Source: Hippophae tibetana (taxonomy: Eukaryota > Streptophyta > Magnoliopsida > Rosales > Elaeagnaceae). From it: 64,000 nucleotides of DNA. Both the position numbers and the translations under genes were made by a program. A model generated the notes under the pieces. That model did no database searches and had not been told where the DNA came from. It worked only from the letters and a program-made list of their open reading frames with translations. Location of the stretch: positions 39,181,001 through 39,245,000 of the forward strand of contig CM072812.1 in assembly GCA_037013495.1 (NCBI GenBank). The letters run 5' to 3'. Below, piece after piece: positions 1 to 12,200 of the stretch (position 1 is its first letter; each line of letters starts with the position of its first letter).

Positions 1-1056
1 ACACTTCTTTTGGACTCAATATTTTCTTTAATAGAACACATTTTAAACTTTTGTAATCTCAAAGGAGAGGATCTAACATATCTCACAGCACAATGAATAC
101 TCATAATAGTACTATCAAGATCTTTAAGTCCTTCTCTTACAATCAAATTCAAAATGTGAGCACAACATCGCACATGAAAGAACTCTCCACTCATAACAAG
201 TCCATCACGCAAACTTTGTTCTATCACTATCCCAATTGTATCACCTTTATGATTCTCAACTTGACAAAATTTTATAATTCTCTTTTGTAATTTTCAATCT
301 TTGTCAATATAATGAGTGGTTAGACAAATATAATTAATATTTTGAATTGAAGTCCAACAATCACTAGTAAGACAAACTCTTTGCTTTTCACTTATGAAAA
401 AGTTCTTCAAACTTTTTTTCTCATCTAAATAAAGTTGAAACACATCTCTAGAAATTGTTTGACGAGATGACACATGAAACTTAGGACAAATTTCAGCTAT
501 AAAATCTTTAAATCCCTCACCCTCAACAAACCTAAAAGACAATTCATCAATAATAATCATTTTTTCCAAAGCAACTCTAGCACGTTTTGCATCAAATGAT
601 ACATTAACTAATTTATGAGCTGTTCTATCATCCTCTCTTTTTTGTGTTTGAAAACTTAACATTTTTTGTCCTTTATCTACTTCTTTAGGAATCTTCTTAC
701 ATAAATTTTTGAAGTGATATATCATTGAAGTAGTTCCATTCCTTATGGGATGAGCAGCATAACTTTTTTTTTTTTACAATAATGACATATAGCTCTAGGA
801 TTTTCCACATCATAGGGTAAAATATATGAAAAATGATTCCATATTTCTGACCTAAATTTTTTTGGTTTCTTCATATCAGATTCGTTATCAAGGTGAACAT
901 TACTTACTTCTATTTTCATTTTTGGAGATGAGTCATTTAAATTTTGTGGTGGATTTTCCATTTCATTCGGATGAATTTTAGGTTCAATGTCTTCAATCAT
1001 AGACATAGTAAAGTCTGTAAATTGAATTGGTCCAATAAACTCATGTACATCATCAC

Positions 1057-2490
1057 CTATATATAGAATATAGATTAGTACATATTCTTAATATATTAAA
1101 ATATTACTTTTTGTACTTAATCAAAAATTATGTCAAAACTAACATAATATCAGTCACCAAAGTGTAACAAATAGTATTTTAAGACTGATATTTCACATAT
1201 ATGCGAGAACATTTGAAGTTTACATAATTAATAGATTATAGAAAGTTTAAAGAATTTATTTTTATTTTCAACTAAGCTTAATTATAAAATAAACCTATAG
1301 TGAAGGACATTTTGTGAATTTTTTTAAATATCATTTACACGACTCACACTGAAACAATCCAATACATTACCTTAAATTTGAGGGCTTCACAAAATGTTTG
1401 GTGCCACTACATTACAAAGATGGTAATTTTGTACAATTGAATGCTAATAAAAACTTTGTTTTTTTATTATTTATTAACTTTGTGGATTAGTTACATTTAA
1501 AATATAATTATCTGCATAAATATTTAGTTTATAGCTGCATTACCTACATATATGATATCAGGCGTTAATGAATTAATAATACAGTTTGGTATTAAGAAAC
1601 TTTATGCAATCTATAACAATATTAACTTAAACATTGTTTATGTACATTTTAAAAATTAAGAACTAATATGATTTAACAAGAACCTATAAAACAAAAACAC
1701 CACAATTTATGTACATATTATGACAAAAATACAGATTATATATAAATCATATATAAAAATTTATATTAACAAATCATGTTAATAAAAAAATACATTTAAT
1801 TGTAAAGATCAATGTATTCTGTGAACTGTGATTATACTAAGGCAATTTGTTTAAACACTTTTTAAATGTAGGAGAATAGTCATATAAATAAATAAATATA
1901 TATTGGATACAAATGTCCTTAAACCTGTGACTTTTTTTAAAGAGAAATTTATTATCTAAACGAGTCCACACTGCACAGTGGTTGTTGTTCACTCAGAACC
2001 AACCTTTAGAACACTCTCCAGAGTCCAGACCATCAACAAGACATGAATTTGAGCTCCAAGTTTAATTAACTTTCTAGATCAAACAAATATTGATAACAAT
2101 TTGATGGAAATTGGAATCAGATCCAACAGGTAAAAAATAACTCTACCTTCTAATAGAAGATCATGATGGGTATAAGAAAGGTGGAATACATCCTGATGAT
2201 TATAATTAGCTTAAACTAAAAAATGAGCTATGTAGATGAATAAATTGATGACATAGATTTTTTATTCTCGGGGGTAGACCTGTACCTCTTGAAATTCATA
2301 ATGATCAAACATTAATAAAATGAACTATATATATTTAATCTATAAAGAGAACTTAATCAAAATAATTAAGCTTTAAAATAGGGGCAACGTACGAACAATT
2401 TAACTGAAGTTATAAGTTCTAACAATATTAATTAGTTTCCACCATTTAAAAAAAACCTGAACTCTATGAGAAAAAAATGTTCAAACTTCA
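1057..2490. other. Gene-free AT-rich stretch, mainly the predicted intron of the hAT transposase
   Basis: No coding frame with recognisable similarity on either strand. By position it is the intron between hAT exon 1 (2661-2682) and exon 2 (from 1056). I see nothing else in it apart from AT-rich low-complexity tracts. Confidence 0.5.
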
Positions 2491-2588
2491 GAGTTCAGAC
2501 TAATAAAAAAATGACATACCATTCAAATTTTAGAGTTCAAACTAACAAAAAAACGACATACCATTCAGATTTCAGAGTTCAGAGTTCA
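2491..2588. repeat. 42-bp minisatellite, about 2.3 copies
   Basis: Units start at 2491 and 2533 with GAGTTCARACTAAYAAAAA, and a partial third unit starts at 2575. It lies inside the predicted hAT intron, close to exon 1. Confidence 0.8.
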
Positions 2589-2703
2589 GACTTACCGTTC
2601 AGTTTATTCAGGAAAAAATTACTACCAGACTACTAGTACTAGTAGTAGTAGACCACATACCTATTTCGTGATTTTCATCCATGATTGTCATGACACGACG
2701 CGA

Positions 2704-2843
2704 CGCGAGGAGAGGTGGTTAGTTACTGGTGGAAGCGACACGAGGAGAGGTGACTAGTTTCTGGTGGAAGCAACGCGTGGAACAATGGTTAGCTGTTGGT
2801 GGAAGCAACGCGAGGAATGATGGCTAGCTGCTGGTGGACGGCG
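2704..2843. repeat. 35-bp minisatellite, four copies
   Basis: Four imperfect 35-bp units at 2704, 2739, 2774 and 2809, each built on CGCGAGGAR...CTGGTGGAAGC. They are GC-richer than the surroundings. The array lies just upstream of the predicted hAT transposase start (minus strand), so it is in its promoter or 5' leader. Confidence 0.85.
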
Positions 2844-2921
2844 AAGTGGAGAACGCAGAGCATAGACGGCGAAGTGACGAATGCAGAGGGTAGACGGCGA
2901 AGTGGCGAACACAGAGTGTAG
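2838..2921. repeat. 28-bp minisatellite, three copies
   Basis: Three 28-bp units at 2838, 2866 and 2894 with core ACGGCGAAGTG...CAGAG. The array abuts the 35-bp array with a few bases of overlap at the junction. It belongs to the same hAT leader region. Confidence 0.85.
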
Positions 2922-3147
2922 AGGAAATGAGATTTCGATTTCTAGGATTAGGGTTAAGTGTTAACGGGTTACGGCTGAATGCCTTAACTCGAAAACAAAA
3001 TGTATATATATACCCCAGTTTATAATATTTTATAACTGGACCAGATTGTTTTAAAATCGGTTTTACTTTATACGGATCAGATCGGACTGTTTTATTTACA
3101 AAACTACTCGGTTCGGTGTGATCCGGACCGGTTTTTGGACAGCTATA

Positions 3148-3251
3148 ACCTGCTATAACCCTATGACAAATAACGGAGAAAGCCCGACGAAAAAACCATT
3201 CCCCTCTCAAACTCAGACTTAAAAGTACGAAGTTAGGAGGGTGTGGGTGCA
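3148..3251 (+). promoter_or_regulatory. Short remaining upstream region / 5' UTR of the helicase gene
   Basis: Only about 104 bp separate the hAT end from the helicase ATG. The segment has pyrimidine/A-rich leader character typical of a plant 5' UTR. No TATA box is obvious within it, so the promoter is either supplied by hAT sequence or was displaced by the insertion. Inferred from position only. Confidence 0.4.
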
Positions 3252-6200
3252 ATGGCTGTGGACAAAGACAAGCCTGAAGAAGATGCTTCGCTTGCTCGTT
3301 TCCATAAGATTATTCTCAGTTGGGATTATTTCCGTCTTCTCAAAGAGTCAAACGTAATTTTCCTTTCATATCTTTCTATATCCATCTATTGTTTTTTTCT
3401 CTCTCTTCTCGTAGGAAATATGTCTGAGCAACTTTGGTTTTTTGGAAGCAGAGTAATAGGGGAGAGACAGGTGATGGATCAGGTCTGAAGAAAGTCAAGG
3501 ATACTTACAAAGATGTTGATGATTATATCTCTACTTTTGAGCCTCTCCTATTTGAAGAAGCTAAAGCTCAGATTGCTCAGAAAAAAGACGAAGAAGAAGG
3601 CATCATCTTCTTATTTTTATTCTTTTTGTTTGTTTGCTTCTAGCAAAGTTATCTTCTTTTATTATGTTTTATGCGTTTCTATTTTATGGGTTTTGTGAAT
3701 AGCATTGGGTTATTTGGGATGGAGATTTTTGATTCCTTTTTCTTCAACTATAACCATTCGATGAGCACAACTTGTAGCAACAGTTGAGCATTTATTTATT
3801 AATATGATTTTTATTGGGACATTGCAGTGGTAGAGTGGGAGAGCAGAGTGATTGTAGAATGTGGTGAGATTGATGGATTTCACTTACCAGTGATTAATTA
3901 TGCTGCTGGCGGGGAGTCTATATCACAAAATGATCTCTTACTTCTTTCAAAAGTAAAGGTACTGGATAGTCTGGATTTCTATTGAAATTGTCTTCATGTA
4001 TTCTAAGTGATTCACTAGACTTGTTGTGCCTCTTGCTGCTCGCTTGAAGAGAGCGGTTGTCTTTCTTGCAATCTCTTATTCTACTTTCAGTTGTCTGACA
4101 AAGTTCTTTAATAAAACTAGAAGTTTGGTTTACGTTTGATGCTTTTTAGTAAAGTGAATATTTTGATCTATGGTGTTGCTCTTTTTTTCTTCCCTATGAG
4201 GAACCTTCTAAAAAAAATCCCTAGGAAGAACTTTGTAATCATCATCCACTACGAAGTTTTTCTCCTTTTAAACCTGAAATTACAACGGAAAGCAATAATA
4301 TTTCAGTGGTTGCCGTGTCAAATTTCAATGTTAGTGTTGAAATTATTTGGTGAGTATGCATAGAAGCATAACTAGATTAAAAAAAGAAAAAGAAAAGAAC
4401 TTTCCTTGCTCTGCTCTGACTTACTCTGGTTTATTGCATTTTATTTTACAGTTTCAAGAGGGTACAAAGCTTCCTACAACGTACGCATTTGCATTAGTGG
4501 AAAATTGCCAGAACAATCGTATTAGGCTCAGAATGTACTTGGCTGGAGAAGTCGTGCATTCAAAAATGGATATCATTGAGTCTACAAGGCTACTGAATGT
4601 GCGATCTTTGGTCACTTCTGTAAATGAAGCAGATAGACTCTTTTACAGTCTAAAGGTGATGCTTTATAATCAGTTTAGATATTAGTTGCCTATATATTTT
4701 ATTCTGGAGATTAGTTGTTTATATTCACTGGATCATACACTTGGCTTGGAATTTGGTGTTGCGGATGACATGATTTTCGTTTAATACTTGCATTCTATTA
4801 ATTTTTCTTGATAAACCTTTATACATATATATATATATATATGTTGGAAATTTGGTCAATTATGGATTTGGCTTTGATTTAGCCGTGGTCCTGGAAATAT
4901 GCTAGGATTTGTGTTTTATGTAAATATAGATGGTCAATGTTGTAAATTAGGAATGATAGGCGGCTGTCAATATTTAAATTTATTATTTTCCTTTTTACTG
5001 TTATTCCTCTTCTTATTAAAGAGGTTTTTTGTACTCATTCAAATATCAATCAAGATACATTCTTTTATACTTTCTAAGTTTGTATCAGAGTAACTAAATC
5101 TACTTTTTTTTCATTCTGCTGTCCCAAACTTGTTAAGCCATGTCTGAGGCTACATCTAAAACCACCCCAAATCCTGCCATTACTATCCAAATAAAAGCCT
5201 CAAAGACCCTGCCAAATCATTCCAATACCCATTATGTTCAAATCACCACCATTCGTTTAAATGGTGATAATTTCCTTTGTTGGTCTCAATCTGTCCGGAT
5301 GTATATCCGAGGGCAAGGAAAAATTGGCTACATCATCGGGGACAAGAAAGCTCTTATAACGGACGATCCATCATGTACCGTTTGAGATGCTGAAAACTCC
5401 ATGGTTATGACATGGCTGGTCAATTCCATGGATGAAGATATTAGTTCCAATTTTATGTGCTATCCTAGTGCAAATGAATTGTGGGATAATGTAAATCAGA
5501 TATACTCCGATTGGGTAATCAATCTCAGGTTTTTGAGTTCTCTGAAATTGAGAGAAGTTCGGTAAGGCGATGACTATGTCACCAAATACTTCAATTCGTT
5601 GAAGAGATTATGGCAAGACCTTAACCTCTTTAACAATACGAGCGGAAGTCCACTGATTCCAACCACCACAAGAAAATGGTGGAAGACAGTCGTATTTACA
5701 AGTTTCTTGTTGCTCTCAATGTCGAGTATGATGAAGTGTGAGGAAGGATCATTGGCAGACCTTCCCTCCCTTTTATTACTGAAGTTAAGAGGGAAGAAAG
5801 TGGAATAAGTGTCATGCTCAGAAAAAAGATCACTAGTGAGAGAATTGAAAACGCTGCCTTGATTACTGATATTGCTGCCTACAAGGCTGCAAATTACCAA
5901 CGTAGGGGCAATGAGAGGCCATAGGTCTAGTGCGAGGAGAGAAGCAGTAAGCGAGAAGAGAAGAGCAACTGTTGGGTCCTTAGTGCCGATGAGGTCGACT
6001 CAAGTCCCTTCAACAAAGAGAAAATTGATCAACTCTTAAAGTTGTTAAAGTCCAATTCCTCATCTAGTATTCCTAGTGTTTCCTTGACATAAAGAGGTAG
6101 AAAGTCAAACCCTTTCTTGTCTAAATTTCTTTTCATGGATATAGATTCCGGAGCCTTTGATCATATGACTAGTTTTTCTCATTTATTTGATACCTATTTT

Positions 6201-9200
6201 CCTTGTTCTGGTAATGAAAAAATCAGAATTGCCGATGGTAGTTATCTATCTATTGTAGGAAAAGGACTTACTAAATTGATTGAGAAAATTAATCCCTTCT
6301 TTATGTTCCTAAATTAGCCTGCAATATTTTGTCTATTAGTAAACTATTCAAAGATTATTTTTGTTTTACTTTCTTTGAATCATATTGTAAATTTCAGGAC
6401 CAAAACTCGGGGACGATGATTAGGCATGCTAAGATGATTGAAGGTCTTTGCTAATTTTTGATGAAATCTCTATTAGTAATAAAAAAGCTCAGACCTTTAG
6501 TAGTACTAGTTCAATTTTTGTTCAAGACATAATAATGCTATGGCATCTTAGACTAGGACATCCTAGTTTTGCATATCTAAAACATTTATTTCCAAAATTA
6601 TATAAAGGAATTGATTACTCTTCTTCTTCAATGTGAAAGTTGTATCTTGGTAAATAGTCATCGTTTTACATATTTATTGAAATCCTACCAAAGCTTCCAA
6701 ACCTTTTTATATAATTTATAATGATGTTTGAGGTCCTAAAATTTCCACTCTTTTTGGAAAAAAGGTGGGTTATTACATTTATTGAAGATCATACACGTTT
6801 GTGTTGGATTTATTTGATGAATAAAAAATATGAAGTGGGAAAACTTATTCAATTTTTTTTACACTATGATTGAAAATCAACTTCAAACCAAAATTGGTCT
6901 TTTACACTCTGACAATGGAACAAAGTATTTCAATAAGCATTTGGGTGGGTTTTTCAAAGAAAAGGGCATTCACCACCAATCTATTTATCGAGATACCTCT
7001 CAACAAAATGACATTATTGAATGTAGAAACAAACATTTACTCAAAGTAGCACATGCCATAATGTTTTCTATGCATTTCCCAAAATACTTATGGGGTGAAA
7101 CTATTTTGACGGCATCCTATTTGATAAACAAGGCCCACTAAAGTGTTAAAATACAAAACACCACTTGAGTGCCTAAAAGAGTATTTTCACAAAACTAGGC
7201 TACATTCGGACCTACCTGTCAAGGTTTTTGGATGTAATGTATATGTTCATATACCAAGTCAATTTCGTTCAAAACTTGACCCAAGGGCTATAAAATGTGT
7301 TTTTTTAGGGTTATGCTTCACACAAAAAAGGCTATGAGTGTTATGACCCTTAAACAAAAAAATTCCATGTGAGTATGTTTCTTTTTTTGAAAAATGACCC
7401 TATTTTTCCTAAAATTTGCTCCAGGGGAAGGAGCATGGAATTGAAGACATTTTTGAGATTTTTTGTCCCACTCCCTAACGTAATTTTCCCTATACAAGAA
7501 TCACATGTTTTTGATAATGGTCACATAGAAGATTCGGGACCTTTGGTGCCAAGTGAAGGGGTCTCTCGTGTAGTGGGAGAAGTATTACAGACTAATCAAC
7601 GTGATCTAAATTCTGAGCTTCAGGTTTATGCTAGGAAGAGATTTCACCAAAGGAACAAAGACTTGAATGTCAACTCTGCACAAAACCAATCTGAAAACCT
7701 GAGAAATGGCATTGTGAATTCAGATAATCTTATTCCAACTCCTATTCTAATTCCTTCAGCTTTGCCTAATAGTTCACCAATTGATTCTTCAACTATTCCC
7801 AATAATTTGCCTATTATTCCTAATCTTGATGTTTGTAGAGCAATTAGGAAAGGTGTTTGAAGTTACACTAAACACTCTATTGCGGAATATCTCTCCCACT
7901 TAAGACTAGTAAAGAATCATAAAGCTTTGACATATAGGATTTCACAATTGTTTGTTTCTAGGAATATACAAGAAACATTGGATGATTCGAATTAGAAATT
8001 AGCAATCTTAGGGAGATGAATGCTTTAAGGAGAAGTGATATTTGGGAGATAATTGATCTGCACAAAGACAAGAAAGTAGTAGGGTATAAATGGGTGTTTA
8101 CAATAAAGTATAAAGCTGATGGGAGTGTTTAGAGGTACAAGGATAGACTGGTGGCTAAAGGCTTCACCCAGACTTATGTGATTGGTTGTCAGGAGACCTT
8201 TGCTCCCGTTGCTAAAATAACCTCTATTAGAGTTCTATTGTCCCTTGCAGTAAATTCAAATTAGCCTTTACACCAATTTGATGTCAAGAATGTTTTTTTT
8301 AATGGTCATTTTGAAGAGGAGGTTTTCATGAGCTTGTTATCGGGATTTGAAAAGAAACTTGGGGGGTGACAAAGTATCTAGATTGAAGAAGTCCTTGTAC
8401 GGACTCAAACAATCATCAAAGTTAAGCATATCACACTATATTTTATAAACACTCAAAAGATGATAAAGTTGCAATTTTGATTGTTTATGTTGATGACATT
8501 ATTTTAGATGGTAATTATGAAACAAAGTTAGTAAGCCTCAAGAGGAGACTTGAAAAAAGTTCCAAATTAAGGACCTTCTAAAATATTTTTTTGGAATAGA
8601 GTTTATAAGATCCAAAGAAGGTATTTTTTCCAATTAGAGAAAATATGTTCTTTGCTTACTTGGAGACATGTTTACTCGACTCTAGGATGGTGAAGACTCC
8701 CATTGAGCCTAATTTGAAGTTACATGTTGCAAAAGCTGAAGTGAAGGACAATGAACAATATCATAGACTTATAGGTAGATTAATCTACTTGTCTCATACG
8801 CAACCTGATATTGCTTTTGCAATTAGCATGGTAAGTCAATTTATGCACTCACCAGGGCCAGAGCATTTCAAGGCAGTCTACAGAATCCTAAGATATCTTA
8901 AAGGAACTCCTGCCAGGGGCTTATTGTTCAAGAAACATGATCATCTGCAAGTTGAAGTCTACATTGATGCAACTAGATAGGAAGTGTTACTGATAGGAGA
9001 TTTGCTTCGGGCTATTGTTCTTTTCTTGGGGGAAACCTAGTTATTTGGCAAAGAAAAAAACAAAATGTGGTGGCTAGAAGTAGTGCAAAAACAGAGTTTA
9101 GAACGGTTGCAAATGAAATTGGTGAAGTAATGTGGATCAAAAGGATACTTGAAGAGTTGAAGTTTTCTCATTCAACACCTATAAAAGTTTTTTGTGACAA

Positions 9201-12200
9201 CAAGACTGCTATCTCTATAGCTCATAACCCAATGCTACATGATCGTACAAAACATATAGAGGTGGACAAACATTTCATCAAGGAGAAGCTTGATGTTGGG
9301 ATAATATTTATGCTATACCTTCGAACAAATTGCTGATGTTTTAAATAAGAGACTATACAAGAAGCAATTCGATAAACCAATTGGCAAGCTGGCTATGGAA
9401 GACATTTACAAAACCAACTTGAGGGGAGTGTTGGAAATTTGATCAATTATGGATTTAGTTGTGATCCTAGTAATATGCAAGGATTTGTGTTTTATGTAAA
9501 TATAGATAGTTAATGCTGTAAATTTGGAAAGATAGGTAGCTGTCAATATTTAGATTTATTATTTTCCTTTCTTACTGTTATTCCTCTTCTTATTAAGAAG
9601 GTTTTTTGTACTCATTCAAATATCAATCGAGATACATTCTTTTATACTTTCTAAGTGTATATATATATACTTATTTTGTAAAATTGTAGAATTTGTATAT
9701 TTTGCTTTCTAAATAAGCCCAAGCCCCATGTGAAGGGGAGGATCCATAAAACAAAATCATACAAACTTTCATGCGGGCCCTCCTGCAATCTTAAGACATT
9801 AGGAAAGTGGATAACCAATGTAATTAAAACAAATAAGCTAATGTTTTTTGCTAAGATGATAGTATTTTTGCTAAGTATGATAGATTTTGGATAGTCCTTA
9901 TAACAAAAGGTTTTCAATTAAGCTTTTGGATTTGTATCCAATAAACTCACAAACTTTAGTTGTGAGATTATTATTAAATGTTTTGTTCTCTGATACTATA
10001 TTTTTTTAAAATAATTCAGTGTATTGCTTTAAGTGGTGCTATCTTTCTGGCTTTTGCAATATTTTTGTTCCGATTTTTATATTTTTGAAGAGGTTATTGT
10101 TCTCATATTTTTGTGTTTAGGGTTCTTTTTCTTTAAACAAACCCTAATCTCACACTATATAGAACAATTTCTTCCAAATTTTTCCTGGTTTGCAATGCCT
10201 AATTAATAACTTAACACCAGATTTGCAGTTTATCAACTATCACTCGTGAATATATAGCTCTACAATCAGTTGGTTCTCTCCCATTCAAGGATTTGATACT
10301 ATCAGCTGCTGAAAAGAATCTTGATCAGGAAGATCAAGCCTGGAAAATTTCTACACCTCTGGAGGAGTATATCAAGGACAATCTTAATAAATCCCAATGG
10401 GAAGCGATACAGGTAAGTTAATAATCAAATTCTCTTATTGTGAGAAGAATGTCTTTTCTAATTGCATTGTGTTTGAATTTGCAATTTCATTATATGCTTT
10501 TTTAAAGACTTTACCCCAGATTTCTCCTAGAAATTCCTTTATATTTTTTGAGAAGGAGTTTATTTCTTTTGCAGGCTGGTCTATCGCGTAAACCTTTTGT
10601 ACTAATTCAGGTTTGTCTTATGCATTCATGAGAAGTCTTTTCTATCTGCTTCCTATCAAGATATTTAATGCCTGAAAAGTTCTTACACATAAAAAAAATG
10701 AAAAGTTCTAACATTCTTTCTGTTTCATGTGTGCATCCTGTTATAATCTTGTTCTGTTTGAAGCGTTGATTTTGGAGTTCAGCTTTGATTAGGGACCGTT
10801 TTTCTAATTTGGTGGATTTTGTTTGTCTTTTTGCTCAACCTCTGTTCTATCTTAGTTTTGATAAGTTGAAATGGGAGGAGAGACCATATGTATTGCAGCT
10901 TCTCATGCTTTTGCTGAGCCTTGTCAAAGTTTTGAAAAAACTTTCAGATCCGATCAATTCATGCAGCTTTCCAAACCCAAAGGAAAACAATTCATAGTAG
11001 CTATTATGCTTTAGATCTACTAAATCTATGTTGTCAGATGGCCCTTCTACTCCTATGGAGTAAAGTGGGAGATGTAGATTATGTTATAGTGCTGGAGTAC
11101 ATTTCTCCTTTGTATTTATAAGAGATCTGTAATGAAGTTACTGTTGCATATTCAACAAGTAAGAAGTTCTGTAAATTCCTTTTTCAATTTGTTTATATCA
11201 TGCAATTACCAAATAGCAAGTAAGAAGTTTAACTTTTTTTAATGCACTGATGTGGTTATCAAATGATATTTTTTCTTTTCTCCTTAATTCACGTGCATCG
11301 TACATTGGGTAAATGACCAATATTTTTTGGGGACATTGCGCACATTAAACTTGTTTGCATCTTTTATTAAAACAAAGGGATAAATGTTGCACTCCTAAAT
11401 AACAATTGACTAAATTGTCTCTTTTCTTAAAACAAAGACACTATTGCTGTACTCCTAAGCAACAAAGGAACTATATTGTGTCTTTTATTAAATCAACGGA
11501 ACTAGAGGGACCATTTTTCCAAATTAAAGTTCCAGTTTTGTTTGGTAATACTAGGTTATATTGGTGGGCCTTTAGAAACACATAAGTTTTTTATCAGGAC
11601 GAATGGTTGTTTCATGTATGGATGGAACATATGGTTGGATTTCATTTTACTCATCATATGAATTTCTTGCTCATACTGATTGCATGTCATACTGATTCTT
11701 TACATGGATATATGACCAGTGGCTCTGAACATTTCATAAATTTTATTCTGTTACAAAAAATAGTGCAATTGTGATTATTAAGATAACAATTTGTAAAACT
11801 CATTTGACTGCCTTAGTGTAATTAGTTGCTCTTCAGTGCTGCAAAATTACCACACAATATACATTAGTATGTGAATGCTGAACCTTTGCTACCTTTTAGG
11901 GTCCTCCAGGAACAGGAAAGACGCAAACCATCCTTGCAATTCTAAGTGCCATTTTGCATGCAACTCCAGCAAGAGTGTATTCCAGGTGAAGATATGCCTT
12001 TTTCACCAAATTGAATTCCCTTCTTGTGCATGTAAAATCTTATTTGGTTTTGGGTGTCTGCTATGATCATTAAAGTATAGTATTGTTAATAGTTGATGTT
12101 CTTTTAGTTTGTTTTTCAACATTGTGCCTTTGTAATGCTGATGTTTACTTTTATACCTAATGCTAGTATCTGTATCTTGCAGGAGCAAGTCCTTCAACAT

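Larger units (their letters stand above)
1..2682 (-). pseudogene. hAT transposase (BED zinc finger, DAYSLEEPER/RICESLEEPER-like), broken
   Basis: A DNA transposase that would bind and cut element ends in the nucleus. Exon 1 is probably 2661-2682: ATG, seven codons, then donor GTATGT. Exon 2 starts near 1056 after a TATATATAG acceptor, with the frame continuing across the splice into ORF 743-1006. Visible in order: an acidic N-terminus; a BED-type finger with a Cys-His-Tyr-Cys pair (about 765-815); the SDCWTS block holding the first catalytic Asp (about 346-368); and the HVRCCAHILNLIV core block (about 150-195). Breaks: a frameshift in a poly-A run near 767-778; an in-frame TGA at 294-296 where the family has Trp; and loss of roughly 30 residues near 200-212, the segment that normally carries the second catalytic Asp. 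The C-terminal dimerisation domain would lie outside the window. Family assignment is firm; the exon 1 join is inference. Confidence 0.8.
1..3147 (-). mobile_element. hAT-family DNA transposon, 5' part (left in window is the transposase interior; element continues beyond position 1)
   Basis: The coding part (1-1056) reads on the minus strand as a BED-zinc-finger hAT transposase. Upstream of it lie about 1.6 kb of intron and 0.5 kb of GC-richer leader. The outer end is placed at about 3147 because the minus strand there starts TATAGCTGTCC followed by alternating CCGG/GGATC-type subterminal motifs, the style of plant hAT ends (usual start TAGGGCTGTCC). The adjacent 8 bases ACCTGCTA would be the target duplication, but the other end is outside the window, so this cannot be confirmed. 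The element stops about 104 bp before the helicase start codon. It is decayed and not expected to be autonomous. Confidence 0.75.
4842..9656 (+). mobile_element. Decayed Ty1/copia LTR retrotransposon in helicase intron 4
   Basis: Two direct LTRs (4842-5079 and 9429-9656) begin TGTTGGAAATTTG. A degenerate initiator-Met primer-binding site (TGTATCAGAG, usual TGGTATCAGAG) lies at 5081-5090 right after the 5' LTR, and a purine tract CTTGAGGGGAG lies directly before the 3' LTR. The domain order gag, protease, integrase, reverse transcriptase, RNase H is that of copia. It inserted in an (AT)n run, so the target duplication cannot be read clearly. LTR divergence and many stops indicate an old copy. 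Confidence 0.9.
4656..10220 (+). other. Helicase intron 4, enlarged to 5.6 kb by a copia insertion
   Basis: Donor GTGATG at 4656 and acceptor ACACCAG ending at 10220. The next exon starts with codons for ICSLSTI, the expected continuation. About 4.8 kb of the intron is the copia element at 4842-9656 in the same orientation as the gene. The remaining 0.75 kb (4656-4841 and 9657-10220) is AT-rich intron sequence with a short (AT)n run at each element edge. Confidence 0.85.

Noticed and set aside
2824..3252. 142-codon minus-strand open frame
   Set aside because: It runs through the minisatellites and subterminal hAT repeats and across the helicase 5' UTR. No family pattern is seen, so it is best explained as incidental.
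3613..3652. Canonical GT donor downstream of helicase exon 2 instead of the GC site
   Set aside because: It would insert a hydrophobic low-complexity stretch absent from the conserved helicase N-terminus. The GC donor gives the exact phase and a natural junction.
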